The notes beneath the pieces were generated by a model. That model did no database searches, was not told where the DNA came from, and saw only the letters and a program-made list of their open reading frames with translations. From the NCBI RefSeq assembly GCF_007830495.1, contig NZ_VLKW01000008.1, forward strand, positions 124,001 to 188,000: a DNA stretch of 64,000 nucleotides, written 5' to 3'. Positions 33,891 through 42,308 of the stretch are shown piece after piece. The DNA is from Pseudoduganella flava. Lineage in GTDB: Bacteria > Pseudomonadota > Gammaproteobacteria > Burkholderiales > Burkholderiaceae_D. The translations under genes were made by a program, and so were the position numbers. The first letter of the stretch is position 1. Each line of letters opens with the position of its first letter.

Positions 33891-35796
33891 CGTGTCTTTC
33901 CGCTGATGCCGCCCGCAGTTCGATGACGAACGACGCGCCGGCCTCGCTCGGCTCCGCGCGCAGGCTGCCGCCGAAGTCGCGCACGATCTGTTCCGAAATG
34001 GCCAGGCCGAGGCCCAGGCCTTCGCCCTGCGGCTTGGTGGTGAAGAAGGGCTGGAACAGCCGCTCGCGCGCCTCGTTCGACAGGCCGGGGCCATTGTCGC
34101 CCACGCGGATCCGCACCGCGCCCGCCGCTTCCGTCACGGATACCGAAAGCGCGCGGGGCGCGCCGCGTTCCAACGTGGCCAGTGCGTCGAGCGCATTGCT
34201 CATCAGGTTCAGCAGCACCTGTTCCAGACGGTTGCTGTCGCACAGCGCAAAGATGTCGGCGTCGCTGATATCGAGCGTGAACGCCACCTTGTCCAGCTGC
34301 ATGCGGCGCTCCACCAGCACCAGCGCGTTGGAGATCGCCGTGTGGATCGAGACGGGGCCCAGCTCGGCGTTGGACTTGCGCGCGAAGCCTTTCAGCTTGC
34401 CCGTGATGGTGCCCATGCGCGCGACGATCTGCGAGATCTTCACGAGGTTCTCGCGCGCTTCGGCCATGCGGCCGCGCTCGAACAGCTGCACGGCGTTGTC
34501 GGACATCGTGCGCAGCGCCGTCAGCGGCTGGTTCAGTTCATGCGTGATGGACGCCGACATCTGGCCCAGCACAGCCATCTTGCCGGCCTGGTACAACTCG
34601 TTCTGCGTGCGGTGCAGTTGCTGCTCGGCCTCGCGGCGCACCTCGGCCTCGTCCATCAGCCGCTGCGTCGTGCGTTCCAGCCGCGCGGTGCGTTCGGCCA
34701 CCATCATTTCCAGGTTGTTGTACGCGTCCTGCAACTGCTCCTTGGCCCGCAGCCGCTGGCGCACGTACAGGAACAGCAGCAGCAGGAAGCCATACGCCAC
34801 GCCGGCGAACAGCACGGCCAGCCGGGCGTTGGCGCGCGCGTGGCTCAGGTCCGACAGGTGGATGAACGTCCACTGGCGCGGCGCCAGCGAGCGCTGTTGC
34901 ACGAGCATGGGGCGGGCGCCGCCGCCTGTCTGTCCGCCAATGACCATCACGCGCGTGCCGTCGGCACGCGTTTCGTCGCGGCTGATCGGCAGTGCCGGCA
35001 GCGGCAGCCGGTAGTACTGGCGCGTTTGCGCCAGGTGCGCCCGCACGGCGGGGGAGAGCGCGCGCAGCGTGTGGTATTTCCACGCCGGCGCGGAAGACAG
35101 GAACACCACGCCGTTGGCGTCGGCCAGCATCACGTTGTCGGCGCCTTGCACCCAGCCGCGCTCCTGTTCCTCGATGTTCACCTTCACGACGGCCACGCCC
35201 TGCATGCGCCCGTCGCGGTACACGCCGCGCGCGTAGAAATACCCCGGCTCGCCGCTGGTGGTGCCCACGCCGTAGAAGCCGCTGGGGCGGCCGCGCAGCG
35301 CATCCTGCAGGTAAGGGCGGAAGCGGATGTCGTCGCCCACGAAGCTGCTCTTCTCGCGCCAGTTGCTGGCCGCCAGCGTGCGGCCCTGCAGGTCGACGAT
35401 GTAGATGATGCGCGAGCCGGCCTGCTTCGACAGCCGCTCCAGGTAGGCGTTCACCTCCTGCCGGCGTGCCGGGTCGCCCGGGTGTTCCAGCAGTGCCAGC
35501 ACATCCTTGTCCAGCTCCAGCATGTGCGGCAGGAAGTCGTACTTGTCCAGCAGGTTTTCCAGGCTGGCCGCATACACTTCCAGGCGCTGCGCGCCGGCCG
35601 CGCGCAGCCGTTCCGTGCTGACGCGTTCGGTCCACCAGTACGCGGCACCGGCCAGCGCCACGCCGCCGGCCAGCGCCGCGCACCAGGCCAGGCGGGCCAA
35701 GGCATGCCCTGGCCCGCCCCGCGGGGGCTGGGCGCGGGCCGGTGCAGCCGGTGTTGCCGCGGGCGGATCGGCCATGTTCTCGAGCTGGGCTTGCAT
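33883..35796 (-). CDS. dctB: C4-dicarboxylate sensor histidine kinase DctB
   Basis: A 637-residue sensor kinase. A first membrane helix (LARLAWCAALAGGVALAGAAYWW) is followed by a periplasmic double-Cache sensor (about residues 60-310, with IIYIVDLQGRTLAASNW and GYFYARGVYRDGRMQGVAVVKV), a second helix (LAVLFAGVAYGFLLLLFLYV), a coiled coil, the phosphoacceptor SITHELNQPL and an ATPase domain (LLNLMSNALDAL, VGDNGPGLS, GLGLGLAI). The DctB periplasmic fold binds succinate, fumarate or malate. The start at 35796 lies 35 bases after the porin stop, so the gene belongs to the dctA-porin operon. Confidence 0.9.
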
Positions 35797-35831
35797 CGGG
35801 CAACTATAGCAAATCCGCCATGCGCATTGCG

Positions 35832-36833
35832 TCAGAACGTGTGGCGGATGCCGAGGTTGAAGGCGGCGTTGCCGGCACCGTCGTCGGTGGCGTTGCCCAC
35901 CTTGTAGCTGGCGCCGTTGTCGTTGTCGATGTGGCCGTAGGCAGTGTACAGGTCGGTGCGGCGCGACAGCGCGTACAGGTAGCCGATGCCGACCTGGCGC
36001 GCATCGCGGCGCGCTGCCGTGCGGTCGTCGCGCTGCACGACGGAGACGAGCACGCGGTGCGGGCCGGCCTTGTAGGTCAGGCCGAGCAGGCCGTCGCGGC
36101 TGTCCGCGCCGGCCGGGCCGCGGTTGCGCACGAACGCGGCATGGCCGATGAGCGGGCCGTAGGTGTAGCGCAGGACGACGGCGGAATTGCTGGCGTGATC
36201 CGCCAGCAGCGGGTCTTCGCGGCGGTGGTGCGTCAGGATGACTATCAGCGGGCCCGGCGCCCACGTCAGCGAGCCGCTCAGCTCGCGGTTGCGTGTCGCG
36301 TCGCCCGCCACCTCGCCCGCGCCGTACGCCACCTCGGCCGACCAGCCGGCCAGCACGGGCGTGCGGTAGGCCACCGAGTTGTCCATGCGGCGGTTGCCGG
36401 CAATGATGTTCATCGCCTGGCCGGCAAAGCCGTCCTCGAACGGATCGGCCATGTCGCCCAGCGCCTTGTAGTACGGCGAATACTGGCGGCCCGCACTGAT
36501 GCCGCCGAATGGGCCGGTGAGGCCCACCCAGGCCTGGCGGCCGAACAGGCGGCCGCCGTGGCTCGAGGTGCCCGTGTCGGAGGCGAAGCCGCTTTCGAGC
36601 ACGAACACGGCGGCCAGGCCGTCCCCCAGGTCTTCCTTGCCCTTCAAGCCCAGCCGCGAGCCGGACGCGATGCCGCCGCTGACGGCCGTCGTCGTGCCGC
36701 CCGGGGTGCCGTACTCGGCCACCACGCCGGCGTCCACGATGCCGTAGAGCTGGACCTGGGATTGCGCCTGCGCGGCGCCGGCGCCGGCCAGAGCCAGCGC
36801 GGCGGTGACTGCGTGCTTGATATGCTTGCTCAT
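35832..36833 (-). CDS. Outer-membrane porin (betaproteobacterial general porin family)
   Basis: A 333-residue 16-strand porin. Signal peptide AVTAALALAGAGAAQAQ, then the first strand QVQLYGIVDAGVV, GSRLGLKGKEDLGDGLAAVFVLESGF, the LFGRQAWVGLTG segment and the C-terminal aromatic strand FNLGIRHTF, all typical of Burkholderiales porins. It lies between dctA and dctB on the same strand, 29 bases after the dctA stop, so it probably lets dicarboxylates through the outer membrane as part of the regulon. It has an AAGGAG site 11 bases before the ATG. Confidence 0.88.
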   Translation of the reverse strand: MSKHIKHAVTAALALAGAGAAQAQSQVQLYGIVDAGVVAEYGTPGGTTTAVSGGIASGSRLGLKGKEDLGDGLAAVFVLESGFASDTGTSSHGGRLFGRQAWVGLTGPFGGISAGRQYSPYYKALGDMADPFEDGFAGQAMNIIAGNRRMDNSVAYRTPVLAGWSAEVAYGAGEVAGDATRNRELSGSLTWAPGPLIVILTHHRREDPLLADHASNSAVVLRYTYGPLIGHAAFVRNRGPAGADSRDGLLGLTYKAGPHRVLVSVVQRDDRTAARRDARQVGIGYLYALSRRTDLYTAYGHIDNDNGASYKVGNATDDGAGNAAFNLGIRHTF

Positions 36834-36862
36834 CTTGATGGTATCTCCTTGTTGTAGTGATT

Positions 36863-38152
36863 TCATGCGGCGCGGGTGGTCGCGCTCTCGTTTTTTGCGG
36901 CCGGAGCCGCCGCGGGGGCGGGCGTGTCCAGCGCGCCTTCCCACTTGGCCACGACGGCCGTCGCCACGGCGTTGCCGACGGCATTGGTGGCCGAACGGCC
37001 CATGTCGAGGAACTGGTCGATGCCCAACAGGAGCAACAGTCCGGCCTCCGGAATATGGAATTGGGTAAGCGTAGCGGCGATCACCACCAGCGATGCGCGA
37101 GGTACGCCGGCCATGCCTTTCGAGGTCAGCATCAGCAACAGCAGCATCGTGACCTGCGTGCCCAGCGACAGGTCGATGCCGTATGCCTGGGCGATGAACA
37201 GCACGGCGAAGGTGCAGTACATCATCGAGCCGTCCAGGTTGAACGAATAGCCCATCGGCAGCACGAAGCTGGAGATGCGGCGCTGCACGCCGAACTTGTC
37301 GAGCGCAACCAGCAGCTTCGGAAACGCCGCTTCCGAACTGGCGGTGGAGAAGGCCAGCAGGAACGGTTCGCGGATCAGGCCCACAAGGCGCAGCACGCGC
37401 GGCCCCAGCACGAGGAAGCCGGCGCCGATCAGCAGCAGCCACAGGCAGACGAGGCCCAGGTAGAAGCCGCCCATGAACCGCGCGAAGGTGAGCAGGATGC
37501 CCAGGCCGTTGGCGGTAACGACGGACGCCATCGCGGCGAACACGGCCAGTGGCGCGAAGTTCATGATCGTGCCGGTCATGCGCAGCATCACTTGCGCCAG
37601 CTCGTCGACGACGCCCGCAAGCCGCTTGCCCGATTCGCCCAGCGCACCCAGCGCGGCACCGAAGAAGATGGAGAACACGAGCACCTGCAGGATCTCGTTA
37701 TTGGCCATCGCCTCGACCGGCGACTTCGGCACCACGTGCGTGATGAAGTCCTTCAGCGTGAACGCGGCCGTCTTCAGGCCCGTGCTGGCGTCCACCGGCG
37801 GCAGCGGCAGGCCGAGGTTGGTGCCGAGCTGCAGCAGGTTCGACAGCAGCATGCCCAGCGCCAGCGACACCAGCGAAGCGAGCAGGAACCAGGAAAACGC
37901 TTTGGCGCCGATGCGGCCGGCGGCTTTGCCGTCGGACAGGCCGGCGATACCGACCGTCAGCGTCGAGAAGACGAGCAGGGCGATGATCATCTTGATGAGG
38001 CGCAGGAAGATATCCGTCACCAGCGAGATGTGGCTGGAAATCTCGGCACTGAGCGCCTTGTCGGGAAAGACGGTGTGGCAGGCGTAGCCGACCGCGATAC
38101 CGAGCAGCATCGCGATCAGGATGTAGAGGGTGAGTGGGCGCTTTTTCCGCAT
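36863..38152 (-). CDS. dctA: C4-dicarboxylate/proton(cation) symporter DctA
   Basis: A 429-residue glutamate/aspartate-type symporter (SDF family). It begins MRKKRPLTLYILIAMLLGIAVG and has eight membrane segments with the re-entrant hairpins; family motifs are the serine-rich STASSEAAFPKLL, MGYSFNLDGSMMYCT, and SKGMAGVPRAS with GIDQFLDMGRSATNAVGNAVA. It imports succinate, fumarate and malate. The start follows GGAGACTGCA. A sigma-54 promoter lies upstream, and dctBD sit downstream on the same strand, so the transporter and its regulators form one self-regulating operon. Confidence 0.94.
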   Translation of the reverse strand: MRKKRPLTLYILIAMLLGIAVGYACHTVFPDKALSAEISSHISLVTDIFLRLIKMIIALLVFSTLTVGIAGLSDGKAAGRIGAKAFSWFLLASLVSLALGMLLSNLLQLGTNLGLPLPPVDASTGLKTAAFTLKDFITHVVPKSPVEAMANNEILQVLVFSIFFGAALGALGESGKRLAGVVDELAQVMLRMTGTIMNFAPLAVFAAMASVVTANGLGILLTFARFMGGFYLGLVCLWLLLIGAGFLVLGPRVLRLVGLIREPFLLAFSTASSEAAFPKLLVALDKFGVQRRISSFVLPMGYSFNLDGSMMYCTFAVLFIAQAYGIDLSLGTQVTMLLLLMLTSKGMAGVPRASLVVIAATLTQFHIPEAGLLLLLGIDQFLDMGRSATNAVGNAVATAVVAKWEGALDTPAPAAAPAAKNESATTRAA

Positions 38153-38207
38153 TGCAGTCTCCGTTGTTTTGAAGCCGCGGCAGGCCACCGCGGCGGTGGC
38201 TCCTTGA

Positions 38208-38224
38208 TAGCAAACGCTGTGCCA
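38208..38224 (-). promoter_or_regulatory. Sigma-54 promoter of dctA
   Basis: Read on the minus strand: TGGCAC-AGCGT-TTGCTA, a perfect match to the TGGCAC-N5-TTGCW consensus. It lies 56 bases upstream of the dctA start. DctD, the matching sigma-54 activator, is encoded in the same operon. Confidence 0.88.
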
Positions 38225-38378
38225 AACTTAAATATTTGCTAAGTGGCTGTTTTTGTTGGAGAAGTTGCTGGGGTGGGAAAGGCGGGCGTCCGAAGAGTTG
38301 GACTGTGCCGGGGCGGCTTGTCCGAGCCATTGGACGGGGCGGAGCCGATGAAGCCACCTGTGCCACCGCCTACCGTGA

Positions 38379-38873
38379 GTACTAAAGGAGACCGCGGCGG
38401 CCGGCGTCGGTTCGCTGTTCTGGAGCTTCTCGCTGAGCCAGGACCAGCAGCCGTTCTCGCTGCTGACCTTGGACGGCACGTGGAAGCAGGCCGTCACGGC
38501 CGTCGAGAAGCAGCGCCCGCTCGTGCGCAACGCGGCATTCGTCGCGCAGTCGGTGCCAAGCGTGATGCAGGCCGGGAAGAGCTATGCCGTCAGCATCACG
38601 ATGCGCAATACCGGCACGACCAACTGGGGCTGGGAAGGCTACAAGCTCGGTTCGCAAGTCCCGGCCGACAGCACCATCTGGGGCACCGGCCGCGCCACGC
38701 TGAACACGAGCCCGTCCGAAATCGTGCTGCCGGGCCAGACCAAGACGTTCGCCTTCACCGTGACGGCGCCATCCACGCCAGGCACGTATCCGTTCCAGTG
38801 GCGCGTGCTGCAGGAAGGGGTGGAATGGTTCGGTACCGCGTCGCCGCTGCTGCAGGTGAGCGTGGTGCAGTAA
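38379..38873 (+). pseudogene. 3' remnant with an NBR1-type Ig-like domain
   Basis: An open frame starting after a stop at 38376 and reading GSLFWSFSLSQDQQPF, then FVAQSVPSVMQAGKSYAVSIT, MRNTGTTNWG and GTYPFQWRVLQEGVEWFG, ending VSVVQ. The last 100 residues are a NBR1/Ig-like domain common at the end of bacterial surface or secreted enzymes. There is no ATG or signal peptide; only a TTG at 38469 could start it, without a Shine-Dalgarno sequence. The reading frame continues as coding-like sequence above that point, so I read it as the C-terminal part of a longer secreted protein whose 5' portion was lost. Confidence 0.55.
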
Positions 38874-38898
38874 CCGGCGGGAGCGAAGTGGCGGCGGC

Positions 38899-40113
38899 TC
38901 AGCTCTCGAAGAACCGGTAGCCGCCGTCGCCCAGCCTCTTTGCCGCATACATCGCGCTGTCCGCCTGTTCCAGCAGCGCGGCCGCCGTTGTGGGCCCTGC
39001 GCGATGCAGGCTGATGCCGATGGCGGCGCCCACGCGCACGTCCGTTTCGCCGACGGCGAATGGCGCCTTCAATGCATCGAGCAGGCGCTGGGCGATCGCG
39101 GCGGCTGCCGAGCGGTCGCTGCACGCGGCGGCGACGACGAACTCGTCGCCACCCAACCGGCCCACGGCATCGCCCGGCCGCATGCAGGCCTGCAGCCGCT
39201 TGCCGACCTGGCGCAGCAGCTCGTCGCCGGCCGCATGGCCCAGCGTATCGTTGACGGCCTTGAAGCCGTTCAGGTCGATGAACAGCACGGTAGCCTGCGC
39301 CGCGCCGCTGGCCTGCGCGAGCATTGCCTGCACCCGTTCGTTGATCCATGTGCGGTTGGGCAAACCCGTCAGAGCATCGCGCGTGACGCGCAGCTCGAGC
39401 TTGCGGATCGTCTCCTTGTCGCGCGTGATGTCGCGCGAGACCAGCACCGCGCCGCGGTTCGCGCCGGTGGCGGGGTCCGTCACGCCGCGCGCATTCGTGC
39501 CCACTGCGATGTAATGGCCGTCGCGATGGCGTTTGCGCACTTCCACCACGTCGGGCAGCACGGCGCCGGCGAAGATGCGCAGCAGCGCATCGTGGGCGGG
39601 GGCCTGGTCGTCGGGATGCAGGAACTCCGTGACGAGCCGGCCGATCATGTCGCTGCGTTCCCAGCCCATCATCGCCGTGTAGGACGGCGAGATCGCGACG
39701 TAACGGCCGTCCGGCCCGCAGTGCGCGATCAGGTCCGAGCTGTTCTCCACCAGCAGCACGTGCTCGGCCGCCGCACGCCGGGCGCGTTCGAGCGCCGCGT
39801 GCTGCGTCGTCACGTCCACCAGCATGCCGCTGTAGCCGCCGGCATGCGGAATACCCGAGATGACGACGTGCCGCGTTGCGCCGTCGAGGCAGCGCAGCGG
39901 CAGCTCGGCATGGAATGGCCAGGCCGCGCCGATCGCTTCCGCCACGGCGCCGGAACACGTGGCGTCCGCACGCACCGCATCGATCCATGCCGGCAATGCG
40001 ACGCCGCACATGGGCGGCAGCAGCCCATCGATGCTGGCGAGCACGGAGAGGCAGCGGCCGACGCCGTCGGTAGTCCAGACGGCGCTGAGGTGGGAGGAGG
40101 GCACGGTGTTCAT
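38899..40113 (-). CDS. PAS-domain diguanylate cyclase
   Basis: A 404-residue soluble protein. Two PAS-type regions (about residues 30-115 and 120-240; the second has LVENSSDLIAHCGPDGRYVAISPSY and GAVLVSRDITRDKE, a PAC ending) precede a GGDEF domain (RDALTGLPNRTWINERV, LFIDLNGFKAVNDTLGH). The active loop is GGDEF and the RxxD inhibitory site RPGD lies five residues before it. It should make c-di-GMP in response to a cytoplasmic signal. No membrane segments are visible. The start at 40113 was chosen because upstream in-frame residues are low-complexity. Confidence 0.85.
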   Translation of the reverse strand: MNTVPSSHLSAVWTTDGVGRCLSVLASIDGLLPPMCGVALPAWIDAVRADATCSGAVAEAIGAAWPFHAELPLRCLDGATRHVVISGIPHAGGYSGMLVDVTTQHAALERARRAAAEHVLLVENSSDLIAHCGPDGRYVAISPSYTAMMGWERSDMIGRLVTEFLHPDDQAPAHDALLRIFAGAVLPDVVEVRKRHRDGHYIAVGTNARGVTDPATGANRGAVLVSRDITRDKETIRKLELRVTRDALTGLPNRTWINERVQAMLAQASGAAQATVLFIDLNGFKAVNDTLGHAAGDELLRQVGKRLQACMRPGDAVGRLGGDEFVVAAACSDRSAAAAIAQRLLDALKAPFAVGETDVRVGAAIGISLHRAGPTTAAALLEQADSAMYAAKRLGDGGYRFFES

Positions 40114-40367
40114 GGTGGTTCGGGATCCCGGGGGCGCGCGGGAAATAGAGCGGTGGATCGAATGGAGCGGTGGATCGGACGGCGGCACGCGAAGCGCCGG
40201 ACGAATGTATCCCGGCGCGATATCGAAAAGCAATAAAAAATGGGTTTTGATAACTATTTATCGGCGTTGTGCGGCATTGCCGCGACAGACCGCTGCCGCT
40301 TTCACAACGGCGCGGGCGGCTGCACGGCTGGCGCGGGCCGGTTGGAAGTTGCGGTTACCGCGCGCCC

Positions 40368-41867
40368 TCAGTCCAGCGTGGGCAGCCGCAGCCTGCCGTC
40401 GCGCGCACCGAGCTCGCCGGCCGCGCCCAGCAATCCCAGCTCGTCGCCCAGCGCGTCCAGCGCACGCAGGCGGCGCTCTTCGCGCACCTCCGGCGACACG
40501 TCGCCGCCGGCACGGCCGTCTTCCGCCCGATACGGCTGCAGCGTCGCGACAAGGTCGCGCATCAGCTGCTGGGCGGCCGGGATCGTGCGGTCGGACTTCA
40601 GCTTGCCAAGCACGAACTCGGTGATGCGCTCGGACTGGCTGGCGGACTGCCGCAACGTGGCCTGGCGCAGGCGCCCGTCGCGGTACTGCAGCTGCACGGC
40701 GCTGCTGGCCGAGTCGTCGATCTGGTGGTACTTGTAGTTCTGCGTTTCGGACCCGTAATCGAGCGCCAGCGTCGCGCCCGGCTGCAGCGCCTCGTGGTAC
40801 TGCGCGGTCAGGTGCGATTCCTGCGTCTGCGCGATCGAGCGGGCATCGCGCGTGGCGCCGGCCAGCTGCGTGTGCTGGGCAACCTGGTAGGCGAAGCCGT
40901 CCACCTCGTCGCGGCGCACCGGGTTGATGTGCTGCGTGGTCGCGGTGACGGACGCGGTGAAGTCGGCCAGCCCCGTCAACACTACGCGGTCTTCCCGCGT
41001 GGGGCTCCACGACCGCCCGGCGCTTGCGCCGGATGCGGCCGGATCGTCCCGCGTGGCGGTACGGGACAGGTCCGCGAACGCGTCCTTGAACATGCCCATC
41101 AGGTCGCCATCCGCATGGCCACGCGCGGCCGCCTGGTCGAACTGGCGCAGGTAGCCGGCAATCGCCTTGTCCTGCTGCTGGCGCGTGCCCAGCGCGGCCA
41201 GGTCGTCCGTCTTCACGCTCACTTCCGCCTTGCCGGCGGGGCCGTCCAGCGCCACGCTGCGCTGCTGCGCATCGCGGTGGAAGGCCAGCGCTTGCGTGGC
41301 CGGCGGCACGGTCGGCAACGTCACCTGCGCATCGAGGTCGATCGAGGCCAGTACGCCGGTATCCACATTCGTCAGACCGGCCAGGCGCACACGGGGCGGC
41401 TGCGCGGCCAGGCCGTCGATCGCATCCTGGTAACCCTGTGCCAGATCGCCCAAGGCCGTGCGCTCGGCATCGGTCAGCGCGGCATCGGCATGCATCCGCA
41501 CCAGCAGCTCGTCGCCGCGGCTGGCCAGCGTCAACCCGACCTTGGTGCCGCCCGCCGTCACGATGTCGAGGGTGAAGTGGTGGTCGATATCGTCGGGCAG
41601 CGGATCGGCGCTGGCGGGCAGCGCGGCGCCGGTGCGGATCGCGTCGAACAGCGGTGCCGCGCGGTCGTGGAAGCGCAGCGCGGTGGTCAGCGGCGGGGTG
41701 GTGCTGGCGGCAAGGCTGGCGGCGTCCAGCCCCGCCTGGCTCAGCGTGACGATGGCCGATGGCGCGGTGCCGCTGCCGGCGGTCACGCCAGAGGCGGGGC
41801 GGGTGGAGGGCGCCGGCACGGTACGCTGCGCCGCGTACAGGCTCGACATGGAAGATACGGTGGTCAT
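40368..41867 (-). CDS. Hypothetical protein, Ala-rich
   Basis: A 499-residue protein I do not recognise. The first 60 residues are low-complexity (Ala, Ser, Thr, Pro), with no clear signal peptide or membrane helix. The rest is mixed alpha/beta with conserved-looking segments DDIDHHFTLDIVTAGGTKVGL, DGDLMGMFKDAFADL and FTASVTATTQHINPVRRDE, and a helical C-terminus. It stands alone between a diguanylate cyclase and the cobalamin riboswitch. The strong codon bias supports a real gene. A flagellar or cell-envelope role would be a guess. Confidence 0.7.
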   Translation of the reverse strand: MTTVSSMSSLYAAQRTVPAPSTRPASGVTAGSGTAPSAIVTLSQAGLDAASLAASTTPPLTTALRFHDRAAPLFDAIRTGAALPASADPLPDDIDHHFTLDIVTAGGTKVGLTLASRGDELLVRMHADAALTDAERTALGDLAQGYQDAIDGLAAQPPRVRLAGLTNVDTGVLASIDLDAQVTLPTVPPATQALAFHRDAQQRSVALDGPAGKAEVSVKTDDLAALGTRQQQDKAIAGYLRQFDQAAARGHADGDLMGMFKDAFADLSRTATRDDPAASGASAGRSWSPTREDRVVLTGLADFTASVTATTQHINPVRRDEVDGFAYQVAQHTQLAGATRDARSIAQTQESHLTAQYHEALQPGATLALDYGSETQNYKYHQIDDSASSAVQLQYRDGRLRQATLRQSASQSERITEFVLGKLKSDRTIPAAQQLMRDLVATLQPYRAEDGRAGGDVSPEVREERRLRALDALGDELGLLGAAGELGARDGRLRLPTLD

Positions 41868-42308
41868 GATGCGTTAACGGCAGCTCGGCGCCAAACTGTA
41901 GTGCGCCGCGCGCTACGTTCGGTTACGCGGGGCCCTGCGCCGGACCTGCCAGGACCTGGCCGGGGAAACCGGCCTGGCGTGAGACGACGGCGTTGCACCG
42001 CGCCTGCCCGGTATAATCGCCGCAGTCTGGTGCATCGCGCGCGTTCATGCGCGCAGTTAAACGGGAAACACATGGTCGTGCAGCCGCAGCACGCAGACCA
42101 GGGTGTACTGCCCCCGCAACGGTAAGCAAGCGTCGTCTGCGACGACAAGCCGTCTTCCAAAGCCACTGTGCCGCCGGCATGGGAAGGCAGGACGGTTCGC
42201 CTTGCCAGTCCGGATACCGGCCAGACGGGGGGCGCGCGCCGGCGACGGCGCAGCGCTGTTCGATCCGGCGCACGGGAGGTGAGCCGGGTTGTCACTTCAC
42301 TTTTCAAT
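41868..42308 (+). other. Leader region of the cobalamin-controlled receptor gene
   Basis: 441 bases between the divergent hypothetical gene and the receptor. A -10 box TATAAT is at 42012-42017, and the riboswitch occupies most of the remainder. No small coding gene is seen. Confidence 0.6.
42022..42225 (+). ncRNA. Cobalamin (AdoCbl-class) riboswitch
   Basis: The conserved elements occur in order: TTAAACGGGAAACA (42057-42070), CCCCCGCAACGGTAAGC (42111-42127), GCCACTG (42162-42168), GGGAAGGC (42181-42188) and AGTCCGGATACCGGCC (42207-42222), the last being the B12-box region. A TATAAT promoter box lies just before. The riboswitch should switch off the downstream receptor gene when cobalamin is abundant, most likely by sequestering its ribosome-binding site, since no T-run follows. 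Confidence 0.9.

Noticed and set aside
36857..38242. 461-codon plus-strand open frame
   Set aside because: It is antisense to dctA. The composition (Gln/His/Arg-rich) is typical of a shadow frame.
38243..38468. Plus-strand open frame just upstream of the NBR1-type remnant
   Set aside because: It is in a different frame from the remnant, has no domain and includes dctA's upstream regulatory sequence.
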